Below are positions 1-12,655 of a DNA stretch of 64,000 nucleotides, piece after piece. Position numbers and translations under genes: made by a program. The stretch is from Trissonchulus latispiculum. Its lineage: Eukaryota; Nematoda; Enoplea; Enoplida; Ironidae. Each line of letters begins with the position of its first letter. Positions within the stretch are counted from its first letter, which is position 1. The DNA lies in NCBI GenBank assembly GCA_030248195.1, contig JASAND010004077.1:24218-88217 (forward strand), given 5' to 3'. A model generated the notes under the pieces. The model did not search any database and was not told where the DNA came from. It worked only from the letters and a program-made list of their open reading frames with translations.

Positions 1-2707
1 AAAATGATTGCGTAACTCAGGTATACCTAACAGTGGAGTGTTTTGTTTTTTCCCTTAGTGCCACACCCCAGTTGCTTTCGCGATGAGGGGTAGTGCCATA
101 CCAAATTTTGTACTGGGTCCACGGTATGGCACTGACTGAATAATTGCATATCGCAATTACCCGAGGCATAGGCAAGGCTACTGCCGGAGCAGAAGTGGCC
201 ACGCTGCTTTCACCGCATCGTGAACACCCGTTAGCTCCATTCAAAGGGGTTTCCCCCCTTGATTGGCCAACTCCTTGAAAATCTCGGATAAGTACAAATA
301 CAATTAGGGGGGATGTTTTGGCACCGAGGTACCATTCCTATAATAATCAATTTCCTGTCGTCGGCGGACAACAGAGCACTTTGTGTTGCGAGATTTCAGT
401 TTGAAAGTTCGATTTTGTTAAATTTCATTGTCGGATCCGTAGGATCCAAAATTTCATGTTTGCGGCCGATTGATGCAGAGACTACCTTCTCATCTCTGGT
501 CAGCCTTAGTTGATGCGTATACTTATTTATAGGTGTATGGTATGATTTAAAAATAGAATAATATTCCAATAAATTAATATTAATATTAAAGATATGGTGA
601 CTTAGCTCATGGTGGAATTTGAGGGATATGTACGCCAAAACTTCCGATTGTAGTATTCAGTGGAAGAGAATGGTTATTCCAGTGGCCTTTTCCAGTTTCC
701 ATATTCCATTGGTTTAATATCCAAATATTTCAGCATGAATCAATCTCTTTGTAGACTGATACCATGTTCGCAAGTATAGGCTATGGGTTTGTTTGTTTTG
801 TAATCCCGAACTTTAACACCTCAATAGAAAATCGCTAAACAACAGCAAAATTTAGCCAACCGAACTCATAAGGCTTTCAGCCCGTTACAGATCGCAAGGC
901 AACATAGCAACACGAATTCATTCCTACTAGAACCTTCGGCGTAGGAAAAGGTATGGGCACTCTAATATTAGTGAGTTAGTAGACTCTTAATGAGACATAG
1001 AATCACTTTAACATCACTTCATCCGCGCAATCAATATTTTCGCTTCCACTCCGGGAAAGGGAAAAGAAAATTAATACAAGTTTGCCAATACTATCTAGTA
1101 ATCTTTAAGAGCCTTCCAATAAGTATCATAACTTTCATGATTTCTGCCTATGTATATATATACTCTGCCTTCTTCAACCGGCGACCCAAAGGCCAAAATA
1201 CATCAAAATTCAAGATTTTAAGAAAATAAAAAGCAAACTTATCCTTTACGAGAAAGCTACTTCCAGTCTTGATCTACTTAAATCTTATTTCAAATAAAAT
1301 CAACATATATTAAAGTTTGAAAAAATACATTCCAAAAACTTAACTTATGCACCGCCATTCTTCATCAGCGCTCCAGTGGAGTGTTCAATCAAAACTGTTA
1401 AAATATCTGGAATTGTTTACTTTACGGAGCGTGTTACCTATGAAAACCACAAACTAGGTCTAGTAGAACCGCCAAAGTATACAGAAGTGACCTGTCCTTT
1501 GCTTTAACAGCGTCACCCGCTGAAAATATTTGATTCCTGTAACCACTACTGGAATCTTTCTAAGCGCTTGTGTAATTGCATTACCCCTGTGCGGCTACAA
1601 ATATCGTGAAAACTGCTTCTGTGCATGCAAAAACATGAAATAACGCAACATGAAATCTTTTTTTTCCGGAAAAAACCAACCCTAGGAGACAAGTCACGGT
1701 TTTCCGATTGTTTCACAATCTTCTGACCTGACATGCTGGGGCGTATCCATGGTTTTGAAAAGGAGGGGTCCAACCCAAAAAGTGGGGACTCCGGACCAAA
1801 ACCAAACTTACGGAAAAATGTCCAAATTTGCCAAAAACTAGCCAAAATCTCAAAACATTTTCGAAAATTTCGAACACATTTTCGAAAACTGCCTCTATAT
1901 AGCTGAAGAAATTTTCTCTATTTCTCGGTAATAATTTTAGCTTTTCTGTCAATTTTTAGTGCGCTGCGACAAGCCATCACACGTATGTGTATAATAGTCA
2001 AACAAGCTACAACCTTGGTTTCAAAATTATTTTGCGAGAAAGTTTTCAAAAACTTTTCTAACATTTTGCTAAACTATTCAGTCATTTACTTTGGGTTGTC
2101 TGAAATGAATCTGGATATTTCTCTCAATCCAATCGGATTTTGTTTGGATATATTATTATACAACTGGGGATTTTTTGGTTTTTTTACTGGGGGGGGGGCG
2201 GGGGGGGGGGCCCCCCACTTTTTGGGTCCCCCCCACTCGACCTCTCCCCCCCCACTCGTTCCCCTCCCCACTTTTTGGGCTTCCTCCCCCACTCACCCTA
2301 AGGTGCCCAGAAAATGCCAAATTTTTAGGGTTTTTTGTAAAAATTTTCAAATTTTTTCCGGTAAAAAATCGTCTATTTTGGTGCCAAAACAAAATCGTCT
2401 ATTTTGGTGCCCAAACTTAATTTTTGAGCACTTTTAAGCTAAGTTATAGCAGTATATGTAGAAAACAGGCTTTTTATACTGTATTTTTGACATTTTTAGC
2501 TAATTTTATCCCCCCCACTTTTGGACCTCCCCCCCCCACTAGTGGAGGGGGGGTCCCCACCCCACTCTTCCCCCCACTTTTTTTGCCTAAAAAACCCCCA
2601 GTACAACAATAACAATTATCCCGAATGTTTACGAATTACAAATGGTATAATAAGTCAGCTGTATGTGCACACATTTTTGTTTTATTCTGTTTATTTGTAT
2701 ATTTCAG
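1..2707. other. Gene-poor flank and presumed intron
   Basis: I see no supportable exon here. The last part (up to the acceptor ending at 2707) should be intron of the gene whose exon begins at 2708. Visible structure: an 11-bp hairpin at 92-133 (arms 92-102 and 123-133, 20-nt loop); two near-identical copies of a unit containing TCGTCTATTTTGGTGCC at about 2368-2412; and G/C homopolymer tracts at 2188-2290 and 2510-2580. Open frames over the G/C tracts are low-complexity artefacts. Confidence 0.4.
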
Positions 2708-4691
2708 GCCGGATCCGTTCGGACTTCTGCCGCAGCCATCACGTTCTCCGGCATCCCCGGGTCTTGCGGACTCCTGCGCACTCTCACCAGCCACCACCAC
2801 CACCCCACTGCCCGCAGTTGGGGCCCGTCGACCCTCATCTGAGGGGTACCCGGGGCCGGAGCCGGGAGCTCTGGAGGGGGCAAGTGACTATGCGACAGCC
2901 TCTAGTGAGGATCCCCCACTTCAGAGCAGCTCCTCATATCGATCCCTGGATTCCTGCTCTTCGGCCGTTCCGATACCTGCCCCGTCGCCTAAGGCTAAGG
3001 CTCCTGAGACTCAGGCTATAGTGGTTATGACCAGCAGTGACTCCGGATTTAGCAGTGAATCGCCGGGTGAAACGGTGACAGATTTCGAGGAGGATTTTGG
3101 ATCGGGATACTCCGGTTTGGAGAATCCTCGTGCGGAGTCGGTTGCTACTGCTACTGCTACTACTCCTACTGGTACTGGTGGTACTGCTACTACGTTTGGG
3201 GCTACGATCAAACCGTTGAAGCCTGCTCCTGTACAGGCTGTGTTAGGTGGTAAGTGAAACTTTTTTGTTGTGTATGGAATAAAGTTGCTGCAGGTGCACA
3301 TTAATGTGCTCACTCTCACTAAAAACTAAGAAAGGTTGAGAACTTGCCCGTTCATGCTTGAACAGAATCCTGTTGTACGTATGTACCGTATATTGTCGCT
3401 ATTCCCCCGGGGGGGATGAGAATGTTTTGAAAAATGAGCCAACAATTGGTATTTTTTGTATTTCAGAAGAATTTTCAGAAACTTCTGGAAGGCCACAGGC
3501 AGATAGACATTTGTAGATAAAACTTTTTTGAAAATCTACACATTTCCGGCAAAACTTTGGGCACCTAGCAAGTCCAGAGGGAAGTAAAACTGTTCAGGGG
3601 CAGAGGTTAATTTTGCCCCCTCCCCTGAAAAAACTACCCTGAGTGAGAGTAGGGGAGTTTGAGCTTGATATTTTTATGTCAATATTATATGATATTTTGT
3701 TCTCTTAACAACAAAGTTTGGATTTACTGAAAGGATTTCTCTATTGGGATGTTGGGAAGGGGGGGGGGTTCAATGTCCGTGGATGCAATGAATTTTGTAG
3801 TTTTTAGTAAGCAAAAAGAAGCAAATTGTGGAAATTTGAGTTTATCCCAAAAGGTTTTGGATTAATTGGCGTTTTTCAGGCAATTTTTTCATTTTAGCCA
3901 GTTTTCCCTATTCTTGCCGGGGTACTGTTCAAATTTTTGACTTGTCTTAAAATGAGTTAGTCTTCTAAAATCAGCTAAGAATTAGAAAGTAACATAAACT
4001 TTGACTTTGAGCACTACAGTTTTCTGAACTTTTGAACGACCACCAAAATTCATTGAGACTGTTCACTCACACCTCACACCAAAGGTCGCAGGGGTCTAGA
4101 CCTCCCTTTTGTGCTCACAAAAGGAAAAACTTGCCAATTTTATAGCAGAAGAAGCAGCCGTTTTTAAAACATGTTCGCGGTTTCGGCGCAATAATTTCGT
4201 TTGTGGCATCCAATGTACGATTTTTGGGTAACAATGTTCAACTTCTGGGGATTACGCTGTATCTGACCTTGCACCCCCTTTTCAAAATCCTACATCTTTT
4301 TAAATTACCACTGCATTTTCAAAATTAATTTTCCGGCAACGACGGAAGAATTTTTAACGAAATTTTCGCTAGCTAGCTTCAAGCACGCCTAAAATTAGCC
4401 ATTTTCAAATCGAGATTTTGACTAATTTGGAACAAGTCAGATTTCTATTCATTTCTGGGATTTAAACATGCCGAGTTTTAGAGAGTACATATATATAATA
4501 GCATAACCATTGCATTGTCACATTTTTTGTTTATTTAAATTTATTATTTCGATTTTTATTTTGTTTCAGCTCCCGCGGATAATGGAGGGTCACCGGCAGC
4601 AACCGCTTCCGCCACCCAGCCGATCAAACGAACCCTTGGACCCGCGCACCGGCGCTACCGGAAGATTTGTGAGGCCCTTCATGTCAATTAA
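2708..4691 (+). CDS. Last two exons of an unrecognised gene for a disordered Ser/Pro/Thr-rich protein
   Basis: Exon 2708-3249 follows a T-rich acceptor ending TATATTTCAG and ends at donor GTAAGT; it enters in phase 2 and leaves in phase 1. The next exon starts at 4570 after TTGTTTCAG, keeps the frame open for 39 more residues and stops with TAA at 4689-4691. Together they give about 220 residues. The first exon is much richer in G+C than its flanks, as expected of coding DNA. The protein is rich in Pro, Ser, Thr, Ala and Gly, with an acidic Ser-rich stretch (DSGFSSESPGE, DFEEDFGSGYSG) and an Ala-Thr repeat, then a basic C-terminus (RRYRKICEALHVN). It looks intrinsically disordered, such as the tail of a regulatory protein; I do not recognise the family. 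Upstream exons are not visible and may lie before the window. A GTGAGG inside the last exon (about 4667) could be an alternative donor. Confidence 0.55.
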
Positions 4692-7600
4692 TATTGACAG
4701 CTTTTCCGGTCCGCCGATATGTACTATACTACTGAGCTGCTTTGTCCTTGTAAATAGGACAATGTCTTTGACTTGACTGCCTACTTATTTTACCCTTATC
4801 TCTCTACCTTACCTTACCTTGTTTTACCTTCCGACTTTTTTTGGGAACGACAAGCATCTTCACATCGATTGAAGACCCCGGTTTTATCCTATCTATCATT
4901 ATTTACATTCGCACCCGACAGTTTTACCATAACGTAATCTCTGCCGTGTTTGGCCGACTAGTTTTAATCTCCCGACTTGGCTATATTCCTCTATCCGCTC
5001 CACTGCTCTTACTACTGCTACTTCTACCACTACTACTACTACTACTGCTACTACTGCTGCTCTACTACTACCTGCCTACCTCTACTCGTGTCCTGTGCAC
5101 TCTTCCTATACAGTAGGATCTATTTGACCCGGCGTACAACTGGTGGCTTGGCTGGCACTGTAAGGGTGCTAGTGACGCCCGTCTTGCGCATTTCTGGGAT
5201 TAGGGAATTGCAATTATTTTGTGGAGCGATGCTCGTTTGCTTTGGCAAACTGTGCCTATCTCGGCAGCAAACCTTGAGTCTTTGTTGCTGCTATTGCAGT
5301 TAATTTGTGTGAACTGCTAGCGCCCTGTGTCGTAATCTGAGTCGGTGGAATCAGTGATTTTATCGTGCTCTGGCCTCGTGCTCTCGCGCTCATGTTGCCT
5401 CGTTGGTGCGGCGGTCGTTGCTATGGGTAACCCCTCCCTGGTTACCCATTCTCATCCTATTATCGCCCCTTTGACCGCACTCAAAGTACGGCACGGCTGG
5501 CTCCCTTGCTCGCTCTGCGTTTCTGCTGCGTTGCGGCGCAGCAATTTCTCCAGCGTTCTGGTCTTGAGTTGGCTGGCTTACGTACTGTCATACCCGGTGC
5601 AGTTCTTCTGTGCCCAGAAGTTGGCTACAGGAGTTTTGTCTTCTCTGCGCTCAGGCAGGTCAATCTAATTTGCATATGTGGAGGGAGACGCTGGACTGTT
5701 GTTCTGGTTGCTCTGCTTGTCCCATGCTTGGAAACGGTCTACCTGTTGTTGGCTGGAACACTGCCAGATAGTAGACACCCCCTTCTGGTCGCTTGCCCTC
5801 TTTCTTGGAGGTTCTCTATTCTACAAGGCTGGTTTGGTGAGGCCAAAATTTCGCCTAGACCCCGAGACTGACCAAGTCTTGGCTTTTGGGCTAGACCGAG
5901 ACGTCCGATGTTGCTCTATGTACATCCCATCCCTGCTACATTTACAGAGAAAAGGGTTTTGATGATCCAACATGTCTGCTGCCTTTGCCTTCTGTTGCTT
6001 TTTGGAGTCGGCTGTCGCGCAGCAAGGTTCCTGATGGACTGGCGAAATAGCGCATGCCCTACTCCATTGGCTATCTCCTGTTTCTGACATGTTAAGGCTT
6101 TGCCTTAATATAACTGTAGTATGGCAGACGTTTTTCATTATTTCTTTACGGTTAATGTCTTGTATCCTTCGCGCGTCCACTTGCCATCCAATGTGTATTT
6201 TGTTGTTCTTGTATCTTGTGTTTTGAGTTGTACTTATGTACGTATTTTATGAGCTACTGTGTGCGTTTAGGTTGGCCAATACACAAGCGTGTATTGGGAC
6301 TTGCCTTGTCGTCTGGCGTAAACGGTGAAGACGTTTGCGTTGCCTCACTTGATTCCATTCCAAATTTTATGTTTGCAGTTCTTCGAATCTTATTTTCACC
6401 AAAAATTTTCAACTCTGTGGAAGTATAGAATTAGAATCTAAATTCACCAAATTTAATTTTTGGTGTCCTGCGCTGTGCGTCTATACTGATTACGCCACTG
6501 TAGCTATGCTGTGATGTTAGTCAGAATCGTTGTGCGTGTGATCAGTTCAGGTTTCGTGTTGTACTCGATGCAGTGTGTCAGTTACACTTTTTGAAAAGAC
6601 AAAATTAAACGCGATTTCTTCGTTTAAAATTTTTTAGATTCATCATTTTAGCTATAACATGCGCCCACACATGCAAGCCCCCTTCTGGTCGGTCTAGGCG
6701 TAGTTTTGTTGTGGTTGTATTGTGCGTATTATTTGTGGCGACATTGGCCTTTGATGCAGCGCGTTGTTGTTAACCGAAAGGTTGGTGGTTACAGTTGTAC
6801 CATGCTTTTCTATTGTAGTTTTCACTCTAGTGAACTGTTTTGCGGAGATGCCATTTACTTTGTTTGGAGCTAGATGTCTTTTGCGAAGGTTTCGTGTAAA
6901 CCTCACGTGTCTGTGTGCTTCTGTACTTGTCAGAGGTGCTCGTAACCTACTTTTCGCGACTTGTATTTTTGCGACGTATAGCGGCGCTTTGTGCATGACT
7001 TCTTTTAGGTGCTGATTGTTACAATAATTATTGTGTTTGTTTGCAGAGTGGAATCTTGGGTGTTTGTACCGCCCCCTTCCTTCCGGAAGTCAAAATAGTT
7101 TAGTGCAGATTTTTGTGTAAATGATTTTATTGGATTGAACTCACTTAAAAAGTCCTATTTTTCACTAAAATTCGTGACTTTTTTCTCTGATGCTTTTTCC
7201 AAGATATAAAAGGAAGAGCTCAAGCTTGGGCTCCTCTGATAAGTTTACCCAACAAGGTTCCTCGCTTCTTTGTAAGCCTTGAGTGTATGCTCAGTGTTGT
7301 AGTAGCAGTACTTTTGAGTCTTAGTGCTCATGCGTATGTGTATGGTGGTGGTAGTGGTAGTAGTAAGCAAGTAGTAAGCAGTATATACGTAATATATGCT
7401 AATGTGCAGTCAATTTAATTCAGTTTGCGGTGTGCTGTATTGACGATTTGGCTGTCTTGCAGCATCTTCTACTGTATTCGGTGTGGTCACATTGTGTATT
7501 TCATACACACTCTTTTATGTTGTAGCTGGGTGTTTGATCCTGCAAGTTGATTGAAATTTTATTCTTAGCAAAAAATTGAAGCGTGTATTGCAGGTGGTGA

Positions 7601-7809
7601 CTGAAACGTTTTATCTTTTAGCTAAAATTGGAAGCCTCAGTTTATCTCTACTCTCTGTCAACTTGCAATTTGGCTAACTTAGGAATAAATATATATTATA
7701 TACTGTACTTGTAACTTGAGAAACGTCTTGGATACTGTACTTGTAATGAACACTGTATGTTCTTCTAACTTGAGAAACAGTTTTGTCACAGTGTAATGAC
7801 TGTGTGAGT

Positions 7810-7840
<31 letters not shown>

Positions 7841-9300
7841 TGATTGCTTATGAATTTTATGATGTCTAGTAGTGCGTGCGCACTTTTGAGAGGTGCTTCA
7901 GGTAGTCTTGAATTGGTTGTTGACTTGGGCTTATTCTGGGGAATTTCTTGAGGGCAGGTATTTATCTCTGGAGGACCCTGCGTGGGGAGGTCAAAATTTT
8001 GTAAAACTTTCTAAACGTGCAAGAAATTCGCTATTTTCCAGGATTCGCCGGAAAGGTTGATTTTTAGTACACTTTAATACATTTTAATACATACGTAGGC
8101 AGAGTTTGTGCTACATAACGGATAGAGTTTGATAAATAATTTAAAATTGGGTCTCCTGAGCAATGCTTTCAGGGCAATATTTGGTACCAAAAGGGGCACC
8201 CACTTTTTTGGAGGAGGTCGTTTATGAGGGTAGAATGGGCCCAGTTAACAGATCTATATATATATATGCGTTATTTTTGTTCTGTGGGCTATTTTATTTT
8301 TATATGCTCTCTCTGCAAACTTCACAAATTATGTTTGCGTATTTAGTTTGTTCTGGCGTTAGCGATTGTGGGTGTAGGGTCATCTAGAGAAGTTTGGTGG
8401 GTGGGGTCAGCCATTTTCGAGTTAAGACGGGATGGAGAAAAATCAAATTTGGGGAGATTGTAACAAATTTTTCGACAACAATTCAGATTTTATATACAAT
8501 TTTTACACAAATTTAGATTTATTTTTAGATTTAGTATATACACCTATGAGTAAGTGTATCGATTTTATTGAAATAGGATATTTGCAACTAAATTAGGTTA
8601 AATCGCAACATTTTTGGTCATTTATTCGAATCTTTTCGAATCTTTTTAGATTAGTTTTCGAGAGTGGAGCGGCACTTGTACATTTGGAGGGGGGGTACCC
8701 TCCACTCCCACCCCTGGTCTGGTTTGTTTGTTTTTTGGTGATCTTGTCAGTATTTTGTGTTCGAAGCAATTTGAAGTCTAAACCCCTTGTGGGGGTGACA
8801 TTCTTTAATTGCATTGCATTGTTAAACTGCCTTACAGGAAATTTCTCACTTGAAACATTAGTCTATATTCATTTAAGCTTAAGCTGAACTTTCTACTTTC
8901 CGTTTACACTTGGTTATTCTGAAGGCTACTTATGCTTGAATCATTTGCGGCATAGTGTCTGTTGATTTTGCGTGCAGGGTAGTAGCTATCGTAAGGGTTT
9001 TTTTGCTGTTGTCAGTATTTATCATGGCTTATTATTCGAGTATTGGTATTATGGACTATTTTTATCAGACTTACATCTATTAAGTTATATTTTGATCTAG
9101 CTTTCCTGTATATTTTGTTAAAAGTACTTTTATTTTAATCAAAACCTGTGTACTAAGGAATTTGCGGTGGCTGGGAAGGTGTGTTTTAACTTAATTGGTT
9201 TGTTATGATTTTTGAAATTATTGAATTGGTGAGTGTTGCTTTGGGCCATTAAATAATCGTCATTAGATTAGGATTCGGATGCCAGTTTGTAGAGAAATTA
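4692..9300 (+). other. T/G-skewed region, possible long 3' UTR or downstream transcript
   Basis: No convincing coding exon. The plus strand is visibly richer in T than A and in G than C for several kb after the stop at 4691, which would fit a long transcribed 3' region. It holds a (CTA/CTG) trinucleotide tract at about 5005-5075, a (TAA)n tract at about 7811-7842 and an AATAAA at about 7684 that could serve polyadenylation. The longer open frames at 5300-5960 are Leu/Cys/Val-rich, overlap each other in different frames and have no splice or domain support. Confidence 0.25.
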
Positions 9301-9779
9301 GTTTTGACTCAGGGAAACCTAGTCAAATATGTAAGTAGGCGATCGTTCTCAGTCTCAGACAATCTTAGTTTCGTTCGTTCTTTCATTTTGCTGGCAAATG
9401 CTGACTAACGGAAATAGCAACAGTTTGATCTCCATGGTGCTAAACGATCAGATCGGAATACAATTACTGCAGCTTTACATCGTATGTAGCTCCTTTACCT
9501 CACGGCTGTTAGAGTTGTGCCGTTAAGAAATTTCCCGGGAGTCGAGTCCAGTCGTGGCCCGGAGGCCCGATTAAAGGTCGGCGACCCGGTGAAGACTTGG
9601 TATTAGAAAAAACATTGTCAAACAATAGTTAGTGCTATTTATTACAACTTAGACAACTGGTGGAAGCTTAAATGGGACTTTCTAATGGAGATAATTACGA
9701 TTAAAGTCTCTGGCACAACTCTAACGACTACATAATTGCTCATGGAAATCGTAATGTTAGGATCGTTCAAGGTTTACCA
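9301..9779. other. Unassigned AT-rich spacer
   Basis: I see no gene, RNA or repeat that I can support in this stretch. Confidence 0.3.
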
Positions 9780-9949
9780 TATTCCTACCCATCCCCAGTA
9801 CTAAAATTGAGCTGAAAATCTAAATCTAGCTGAAGTTTGGTATGATGGCTATGTTTTCGACCACGCAGAGTACAAATTTTGCAAAACTTCAATTTTGCGA
9901 GATAGTGCTTTCAAAGCGCATGGGGTGACCAAGGTAAACAGAAAACACG
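9780..9949. repeat. Half copy (one arm) of the GGGGACCAAGG palindrome family
   Basis: It contains the arm landmarks in order: a TACTAAAATTGAGCT-like start, GGTATGATGGCTATGTTTTCGACCACGC, and a GGGGTGACCAAGG motif near 9924. The other arm is absent. It abuts the full copy at 9950. Confidence 0.5.
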
Positions 9950-10432
9950 GTTTTTCCAGATTACTCCCCCAGTGCTAAAATTTTTAAAACGACCATTCCA
10001 ACTGAAATTTGCTATATGGTTATGTTTTGGACCACGCTGAGTTCAAATGTCGCAAATTTTTTTTAAAAACTTGTAAACAGGGGTTTTCTGGGTCGAATCT
10101 GAAGTCCGTTTTTCGATTCAACTTTTTGTTAGTTCAATATAAGCTAAAATTCTAAGCTTAAGATGTAAGCTTATACTGAGCAAACGAAAAGCTGACTCGA
10201 AAAACTGATTTCAGATTTGTGATCAGCGCCCCAGGGAACCCCTATATGCAACTTTTCAACAAAATCGAAGACAAAACAGTTTTTTGGTTCCCCGGGCCCC
10301 GGGGAAAAATCAAATTTCGCGAAATCGAAAAATTTTGCTATATTTGAACTCCAAAACATACCCATACCAAATTTTAGTACGATTTTTCAAGTGTTAAAAA
10401 TTTTAGCACGGGGGGTAATCTAGAAAAGACCC
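9950..10432. repeat. Long imperfect palindrome (foldback repeat), about 480 bp
   Basis: The left arm begins TTTTCCAGATTACTCCCCC and the right arm ends GGGGGGTAATCTAGAAAAG, its reverse complement. Further paired landmarks: TATGTTTTGGACCACGCTGAG against CTCCAAAACATACCC, and TTTTCGATTCAACTTTTTGTTAG against the CTAACGAAAAGCTGAATCGAAAA type. The centre, near 10150-10180, is an AAGCTTAAG-rich turn. No protein coding. Same family as the repeats at 12060, 17420, 50576 and 58200. Confidence 0.75.
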
Positions 10433-10690
10433 AAGTTTTTTGTCTCTGATTTTGTTTAAAAGTTGTATAGATAGTTTGGGTTTGCTTGAAAGCTGATCAC
10501 TAATCTGAAGCCCGTTTTTCGATTTAGCTTTTCGTCGTCTTGTGTCTGTATGTATTAAGCTTAAAATTTGAGATTATATGAAAGGGTGAATCGAAAAGAC
10601 GTAAAATTTGTGTTTAGCGATTCAAAAACCCCGTATATCTGACATAACAACAACGGAGACAAATGTTTTGGTTCCCGCTGGTTCCCCTCA
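10433..10690. repeat. Second, decayed copy of the same palindrome family
   Basis: It contains the family sequence GTCTCTGATTTTG, TCTGAAGCCCGTTTTTCGATT, a TTAAGCTTAA centre near 10556, and the complementary GAATCGAAAAGACG and CGGAGACAAA parts. Arms have diverged more than in the neighbouring copy. Confidence 0.5.
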
Positions 10691-12059
10691 ACTGATCTAA
10701 GCACGGTAACAAAACGGGCAAGTATAGGCAGGGTTATGGTTATGACATTTACTGTTGCCTGCCAGATTTAGCCAGAAGCTCTCTTCGATACCAATTCTGG
10801 TGTAGTTCACCATTTTAATAACACTGGATATATTCGAAATTATTTTAATTTTGTTGATCTTGAATTTTATTTTATTAGCAAGCCCAGTGTTAAATGTTAG
10901 TTCATATATTCTTCTAAAACTTTGTCCTGATTTGCAACATATATAGTTGATCATTAATTCGAGACTAGTTAGATCGCAGTAGTTTATCAGCATTTCTACG
11001 CCGGAATCGAAAGCTGAAGTGAGACAATCCTTTCTAGTCCTGCCTGCGGAGTTTTCGCCCCTGCACCTGAAAGATTAGTAAATATAAAAATAAAAGAAAT
11101 CAAAATAACAAGCATAATGGTTGTGGCTTGCAATTGCAATTAATGTTACTTCATTAATTAGCTCAGACTCAGCGCATTAAGTATACCAGTCCGGACATAC
11201 CTGTTTAGTCTAGCACACTTTTCAAGTCGATCTTTGCACCCTATCCCTTGAACTAGATCGCGCACCGAATAATAGGATTCAGAAATATCTTCAAAATCCC
11301 TGTAGCGTAGTTTTTCACAACTGAAAGAAATGTAAGAATAGTTATTTCTTGATAGCAGAAACCTTACATAAGGTTCGAGAAATCGTGTCAGTACGATTTT
11401 GATTAGCTTTTCTCTGGAAAGTTGTGCTGTATATTGGATTCAAATTTCAGTGCTTCAGTTCTCATTTAATTTATGGCTCAGTTGATTAGAGCGTCTGCCG
11501 TTAAGCAAAAGACCGCTGGTTCGAGTGCCGCCACTTTTTTGATTTTTCAAATTCTTCAAACTTTTTCATGCAATGGATTTGAATTTTGCAAGGTTTCTTT
11601 CATGCAAGGGATTTAAATTTTATTTAACTAAATCATGTATTTTTACATTTTCTTTACATTATCTAGTAATTTACTTTTCCAACCCTTGTTCTTTGAAACA
11701 TTGCAGGGATGAATTTTTGAATTTTTCCAATCCGTTGATGATCAATCGTTTGCATCGATAAGTTTCTCCGGGATGGAAGTCTTGGTCCTGAATTAGCTTT
11801 TCTGTTGCTTCATCTAGAGGGCTGAAACATTTTCATTTTACTGACTGAATAGGGCTAAATCATTGTCACTTTAATATGCAAGACTTACTAAAGTCAATAT
11901 TTTGAAAGGCATCACCGAGTAACCCTAACCCAGAAAGTTTCACTTGCGCATTAGATTTTAAAAGAAATTTGTGAACAGTAGGTACAGGCACTAGCGTTAC
12001 CAGAAAGAATTTCGGAGAGGTCAGGGGGAGCTTACTAATTTTTAATGTATAACGTCTAG
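10691..12059. other. Spacer without genes apart from the tRNA-like sequence
   Basis: AT-rich DNA between palindromes. Apart from the tRNA-like sequence at 11468-11534 I see no exon, domain or repeat I can support. Confidence 0.3.
11468..11534 (+). pseudogene. tRNA-like sequence, probable decayed tRNA-Asn(GTT)
   Basis: An A-box-like TGGCTCAGTTGATTAGAGC and a B-box-like GGTTCGAGTGCC lie at tRNA spacing, followed by a T run at 11535. The anticodon arm reads TCTGC-CGTTAA-GCAAA: the loop has six nucleotides instead of seven and lacks the invariant T before GTT. The T-stem has mismatches (GTTCGAGTG closes G against G) and the acceptor stem does not pair. It is therefore more likely a tRNA pseudogene or tRNA-derived repeat than a working tRNA. 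Confidence 0.45.
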
Positions 12060-12655
12060 GGAATTTGGGTCTTGTCTCGATTACCTCCCCCCGTACTCAA
12101 AATCTTTAAAACTTGACCAAATGAGCTAAAATTTGGTGTGGGTATGTTTTCGACCACGCTGAGTTCAAATATCGCAAAAATTTTCGATTTCGCTAAATTC
12201 GGAATTTTTCGATTTCTAAGGGGGGACCAAGGAAAACCGAAAAAGTTTTTGTCTTCGATTTTGCTGAAAAGATGTATATAAAGGTTTTCGGGGTAGTAGA
12301 ACACGAATCTGAAGTCAGTTTTTCGATTCAGCTTTCCGTTAGCTCAGTATAAGCTAAAGATTTAAGCTTAAGATGTAAGCTTATACTGAGCGAACAAAAC
12401 TTCCTATTCGTGTTCTACGACCCGGAAAACCCCTATATACATCTTTTCAGCAAAATCGAAGACAAAAAAGTTTTCGGTTTCCCTTGGTCCCCCCTTAGAA
12501 ACCGAAAAATTTCGAATTTCGCGAAATCGAAAAATTTTGCGATATTTGAACTCAGCGTGGTCGAAAACATACCCACACCAAATTTTAGCTCATTTGGTCA
12601 AGTTTTAAGGATTTTGAGTACTGGGGGGGTAATCGAGACAAGACCCGGGAATTTT
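12060..12655. repeat. Near-perfect 596 bp palindrome (foldback repeat)
   Basis: The two arms run GGGTCTTGTCTCGATTACC (from about 12067) to its complement GGTAATCGAGACAAGACCC (ending about 12648). The centre near 12360-12380 reads TTTAAGCTTAAGATGTAAGCTTA. The arms share TGGTGTGGGTATGTTTTCG/CGAAAACATACCCACACCA, AAGGGGGGACCAAGG/CCTTGGTCCCCCCTT and TCTTCGATTTTGCTGAAAAG. The similar open frames predicted in both arms (same peptide from opposite strands) are a consequence of the palindrome, not genes. Best preserved member of the family. Confidence 0.85.

Noticed and set aside
17..244. A 75-codon minus-strand frame with paired Cys, and possible snRNA
   Set aside because: No splice or domain support; I compared it mentally with U1, U2, U4, U5, U6 and 5S features and found no convincing match beyond a short hairpin.
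5300..5962. Overlapping 90-120 codon open frames in a GC-richer patch
   Set aside because: Three frames overlap, all Leu/Cys/Val-rich, with no splice sites or domain; more likely chance frames in skewed DNA.
9950..12655. CRISPR array or bacterial-type repeat
   Set aside because: Repeats are long inverted arms in a eukaryotic context, without regular spacers or cas genes.
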